Source: an uncultured Myxococcales bacterium (lineage in GTDB: Bacteria > Myxococcota > Myxococcia > Myxococcales > Myxococcaceae). From it: a stretch of 49,643 nucleotides of DNA. Made by a program: the position numbers and the translations under genes. Location of the stretch: contig CAIWFK010000340.1 in the NCBI GenBank assembly GCA_903911905.1, positions 1-49,643 on the forward strand. The letters run 5' to 3'. Positions 47,672 through 49,643 of this stretch are shown here, piece after piece. Position 1 is the first letter of the stretch, and each line of letters starts with the position of its first letter. Under the pieces are notes generated by a model. The model had not been told where the DNA came from. It saw nothing but the letters and a program-made list of their open reading frames with translations, and ran no database searches.

Positions 47672-48073
47672 ATGAACGCCCGCACCATGTCGTTGTCCCA
47701 GAAGGGCCGTCACTCGAAGCGGCCGACCCTGCCCAATCGCTTCGCCGAGCAGGTCGCTCAATCGCTCGAGCAGCAGCCCGGCGTCAACGCCCGCACCCAC
47801 TGGCAGTTGGGAAACGAGCAGGTGGTCGACGGGGCCGACTTCTACCTGGGCGACGAGGAATACGGCCACCTGCACCTCGACGGCGAGGCGCACGTTCCGC
47901 TCACGGTGCCGTTGCGCAACGCGCTGGTGAACTCGGGCCGCGCCCACCCATTCCCGTGGGGTCAGGGGTGGGTGGTGTGGCCGGTGCGAACCCAGGCCGA
48001 CGTGAAGCACGCGCTGTGGCTCTTCGACCTGCGTCGACGCCTGCTGGCTGGAGACGCTCCGTCGATGGAGTGA
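47672..48073 (+). CDS. luciferase-domain (PF17648-like) protein
   Basis: A 133-residue protein read from ATG 47672; ATG 47687 is an alternative. The fold resembles the small luciferase-like domain: QQPGVNARTHWQLGNEQVVD, EYGHLHLDGEAHVPLTVPLR, GRAHPFPWGQGWVVWPV and a C-terminal helix (DVKHALWLFDLRRRLL). Members are often annotated luciferase family without proven light emission; they are thought to be small ligand-binding proteins. It follows lhr by 103 bases on the same strand. The stop is three bases from the convergent TPR-like gene. Confidence 0.75.
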   Translation: MNARTMSLSQKGRHSKRPTLPNRFAEQVAQSLEQQPGVNARTHWQLGNEQVVDGADFYLGDEEYGHLHLDGEAHVPLTVPLRNALVNSGRAHPFPWGQGWVVWPVRTQADVKHALWLFDLRRRLLAGDAPSME

Positions 48074-48076
48074 CGG

Positions 48077-48874
48077 TCAGGTCTGCGGCGCCTTCGACAG
48101 AAACGCACCCAACTCGGGCCACGCGCGCATCAACTCGTCGGGCGCGGCTTCCTGAAAGAGCGCCACCTTGTCGACGTGCCGCACTTCGCCGGTCGCCAGG
48201 AAGGTGCAGAACGCATCGAGCACCCGCACCAACTCACCCAACGTGCCGGTAATCTGCCGCATCTCACTCGAGCGCAACGAACGCTGCGCCTGTTCGAGCC
48301 GGCCTTCGCGCACGTCGAGCACGGCCTGGGTCAGAATCGGCACGTTGAGCGTCACGTCCTTCGAGGTACCCGCCTTGTCGGTCGCGGCGCGCGAGTCCGC
48401 GAGCTTGCCTTCGAGCGCGTCGATGAACGCCACCTGCACCCAGACCAGGTACGGCAGGGCGGCTTGCTGCGCCTTCTCGCCCAGCTTCAGGCTCTCCATC
48501 AGGTCTTCTCGAGACCGCGCGAGCTGCCACAAGTTGAGCCGGGCCGAGGCGATGTTGAAGCGAACCGTCGGCCTCCACGGCGTCTTCTCGTAGCTCTGGG
48601 TCCACAGCTCGAGCGCCTCGGCGAAGCGGCCCTTGCCGAAGGCCTTCATCGCCGCGTCGTACTGCTTGCGCCACGGGCGACTGGCCTGGAAGCGGGAATA
48701 CCCGACCAACCCACCGACGATGGCGATGACCATCAGCACGACCCACCACGAGACGTTCGACGAGTCCTGGTTCCCTTCGGGCCTGGGCGGGTTGTTCGAG
48801 AAGAGCTGGTAGAACGCGGTGAACAAGACGATCAACACCACCCACAACAGAATCGTCTTCGTGCTGCTCTTCAA
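48077..48874 (-). CDS. two-helix membrane protein with TPR-like domain
   Basis: A 265-residue protein. I start at TTG 48874, which has GGAG 6 bases upstream and overlaps the dehydrogenase stop as TTGA, implying coupled translation; the longer in-frame reading runs through the dehydrogenase gene. Two N-terminal helices (ILLWVVLIVLFTAFYQLF and WWVVLMVIAIVGGLVGY) anchor it, and the remaining ~185 residues form helix pairs of tetratricopeptide type (WRKQYDAAMKAFGKGRFAEA, LELWTQSYEKTPWRPTVRFN, VREGRLEQAQRSLRSSEM). Likely a scaffold on the inner membrane. Partner unknown. Confidence 0.85.
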   Translation of the reverse strand: MKSSTKTILLWVVLIVLFTAFYQLFSNNPPRPEGNQDSSNVSWWVVLMVIAIVGGLVGYSRFQASRPWRKQYDAAMKAFGKGRFAEALELWTQSYEKTPWRPTVRFNIASARLNLWQLARSREDLMESLKLGEKAQQAALPYLVWVQVAFIDALEGKLADSRAATDKAGTSKDVTLNVPILTQAVLDVREGRLEQAQRSLRSSEMRQITGTLGELVRVLDAFCTFLATGEVRHVDKVALFQEAAPDELMRAWPELGAFLSKAPQT

Positions 48875-49643
48875 GGCAGGCTCCAGCGCACCCTCGTCAG
48901 CTCGAGCGACACGTTCCACAGCCGCTGGGCGTCGTCGGCGTTGCGCGCCTTCGCTCGGGCCTGCACGCGCTTCGGTGGGCCGCGCATCTCGAAGTACGCC
49001 GGCCCGAAATAGTCTCCGCCCACGGCGTCAGGCATGGTCGCCGCATACAGCGAAGGCAGCGCGCCCATCGCCGCCGACTGCGCGATGGTCATGGCCCCCA
49101 GGTCCATGAAGAACGAATCGAGGCCACGGCTCATGAAGCGCGCGCTGGTGCTCTGCAGGTTGGTCGCCGAGTAGCCGGGGTGGGCGTTGAGCGCCTGGGT
49201 CTTCTTGCCCGCCGCGCGCAGCCTCTTCTCGAGCTCGAAGACGAAGAGCAGGTTGGCCAGCTTGCTCTGCCCGTACGCGCCCCACGACGAGTAGTGGCGC
49301 TCCTCCATCAGGTCGTCGAAGTCCATGCGACCGAACACGTGCGCCATCGAGGCCACGCTCACCACCCTCGCCGCCGGCGCGGCCTCGAGCGCGTCGAAGA
49401 GCTGCGCGGTCAACGCGAAGTGACCCAGGTGATTGGTACCGAACTGCAGCTCGAACCCGTCGGCCGTGGTGTGCCGCTTCGGCAGCGCCATCACGCCCGC
49501 GTTGTTCACCAGCACGTCGATGGCCGGGTGCGAGGCCCGCACCTGGGTGGCGAAGTTCGCGATGCTCGAGAGCGACGAGAGGTCGAGCGCGCGCACGTCG
49601 AGCCGAGCCTGGGGCGCGGTGCGCTTGACCTCGTCGGCCGCCA
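48871..49643 (-). CDS. short-chain dehydrogenase/reductase, 5' end outside window
   Basis: A Rossmann-fold NAD(P)-dependent oxidoreductase, cut by the right window edge; the reading frame continues to the last base. At least 257 residues are visible, missing the N-terminal glycine-rich nucleotide loop. Visible SDR motifs are VLVNNAGVMALP (NNAG), the catalytic Ser in RVVSVASMAHV, and YxxxK in AYGQSKLANLL, followed by HPGYSATNL. The layout resembles the WW-domain-oxidoreductase-like/retinol-dehydrogenase class of SDRs. Substrate unknown. The following gene is translationally coupled (TTGA). Confidence 0.93.
   Translation of the reverse strand, partial: AADEVKRTAPQARLDVRALDLSSLSSIANFATQVRASHPAIDVLVNNAGVMALPKRHTTADGFELQFGTNHLGHFALTAQLFDALEAAPAARVVSVASMAHVFGRMDFDDLMEERHYSSWGAYGQSKLANLLFVFELEKRLRAAGKKTQALNAHPGYSATNLQSTSARFMSRGLDSFFMDLGAMTIAQSAAMGALPSLYAATMPDAVGGDYFGPAYFEMRGPPKRVQARAKARNADDAQRLWNVSLELTRVRWSLP

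Overview
The window is GC-rich, gene-dense bacterial chromosome that I place in the Myxococcota (myxobacteria and relatives). The markers are a MYXO-CTERM tail on the esterase at 18091-19962, a protein resembling the Myxococcales-restricted DUF2378/TIGR02265 family at 41713-42255, TATGGG-repeat linkers in several exported proteins, many lipobox-bearing lipoproteins, and a large choice-of-anchor-D/VWA surface protein. I saw no tRNA, rRNA, CRISPR array, insertion sequence, integrase or phage module. Both window edges cut a gene: a TonB-dependent receptor on the left and a short-chain dehydrogenase on the right.

Layout. 1-10.2 kb holds two cassettes, each a TonB-dependent receptor translationally coupled (TGATG) to a lipoprotein, and together they look like an outer-membrane uptake module in two diverged copies. 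Between them lie a metallophosphatase lipoprotein, a small operon (membrane protein, SnoaL-like protein, frameshifted ORF) and a divergent AraC regulator. 10.2-20 kb is rich in exported proteins: a small periplasmic protein, YceI, a Cys-rich lipoprotein divergent from a 1079-residue ASH/VWA lipoprotein, a CsgG/FlgO-like protein, and a PHB-depolymerase-type esterase with two C-terminal modules. 20-23.2 kb is a minimal ethanolamine operon, eutB-eutC-eutL. 23.3-30.1 kb holds a PilZ protein with a REC-histidine kinase, a secreted amidotransferase-fold protein, ThiD, a GH75 chitosanase lipoprotein, a second REC-histidine kinase with a DUF2804 protein, and a cold-shock protein with a clear terminator.

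30.2-42.7 kb is a series of short, mostly convergent units: a metallophosphoesterase, an SRPBCC/AraC divergent pair, a frameshifted FecCD-type permease, an unrecognised membrane protein, a DUF2233 protein, a repeat protein, a di-haem peroxidase-like lipoprotein, an SGNH hydrolase behind a cluster of GTGTCA half-sites, NAD+ synthetase, a START/SRPBCC exported protein, the DUF2378-like protein and RNase HI. 42.7-49.6 kb has a small Cys-containing exported protein, a full-length Lhr helicase, a luciferase-domain protein, a TPR-like membrane protein and the partial dehydrogenase.

How the parts may work together: the exported hydrolases (esterase, GH75 chitosanase, SGNH hydrolase, phosphatases) and the TonB receptors suit a polymer-degrading soil or predatory lifestyle. 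eutBC would release acetaldehyde and ammonia from ethanolamine, for example from phosphatidylethanolamine of lysed prey. The most unusual features are eutBC with a lone EutL shell protein and an EutC N-terminus resembling an encapsulation peptide, a TonB-C-like domain fused to a TonB receptor, an 11-C tract inside its partner lipoprotein, and the consistently overlapping or near-touching convergent gene ends.
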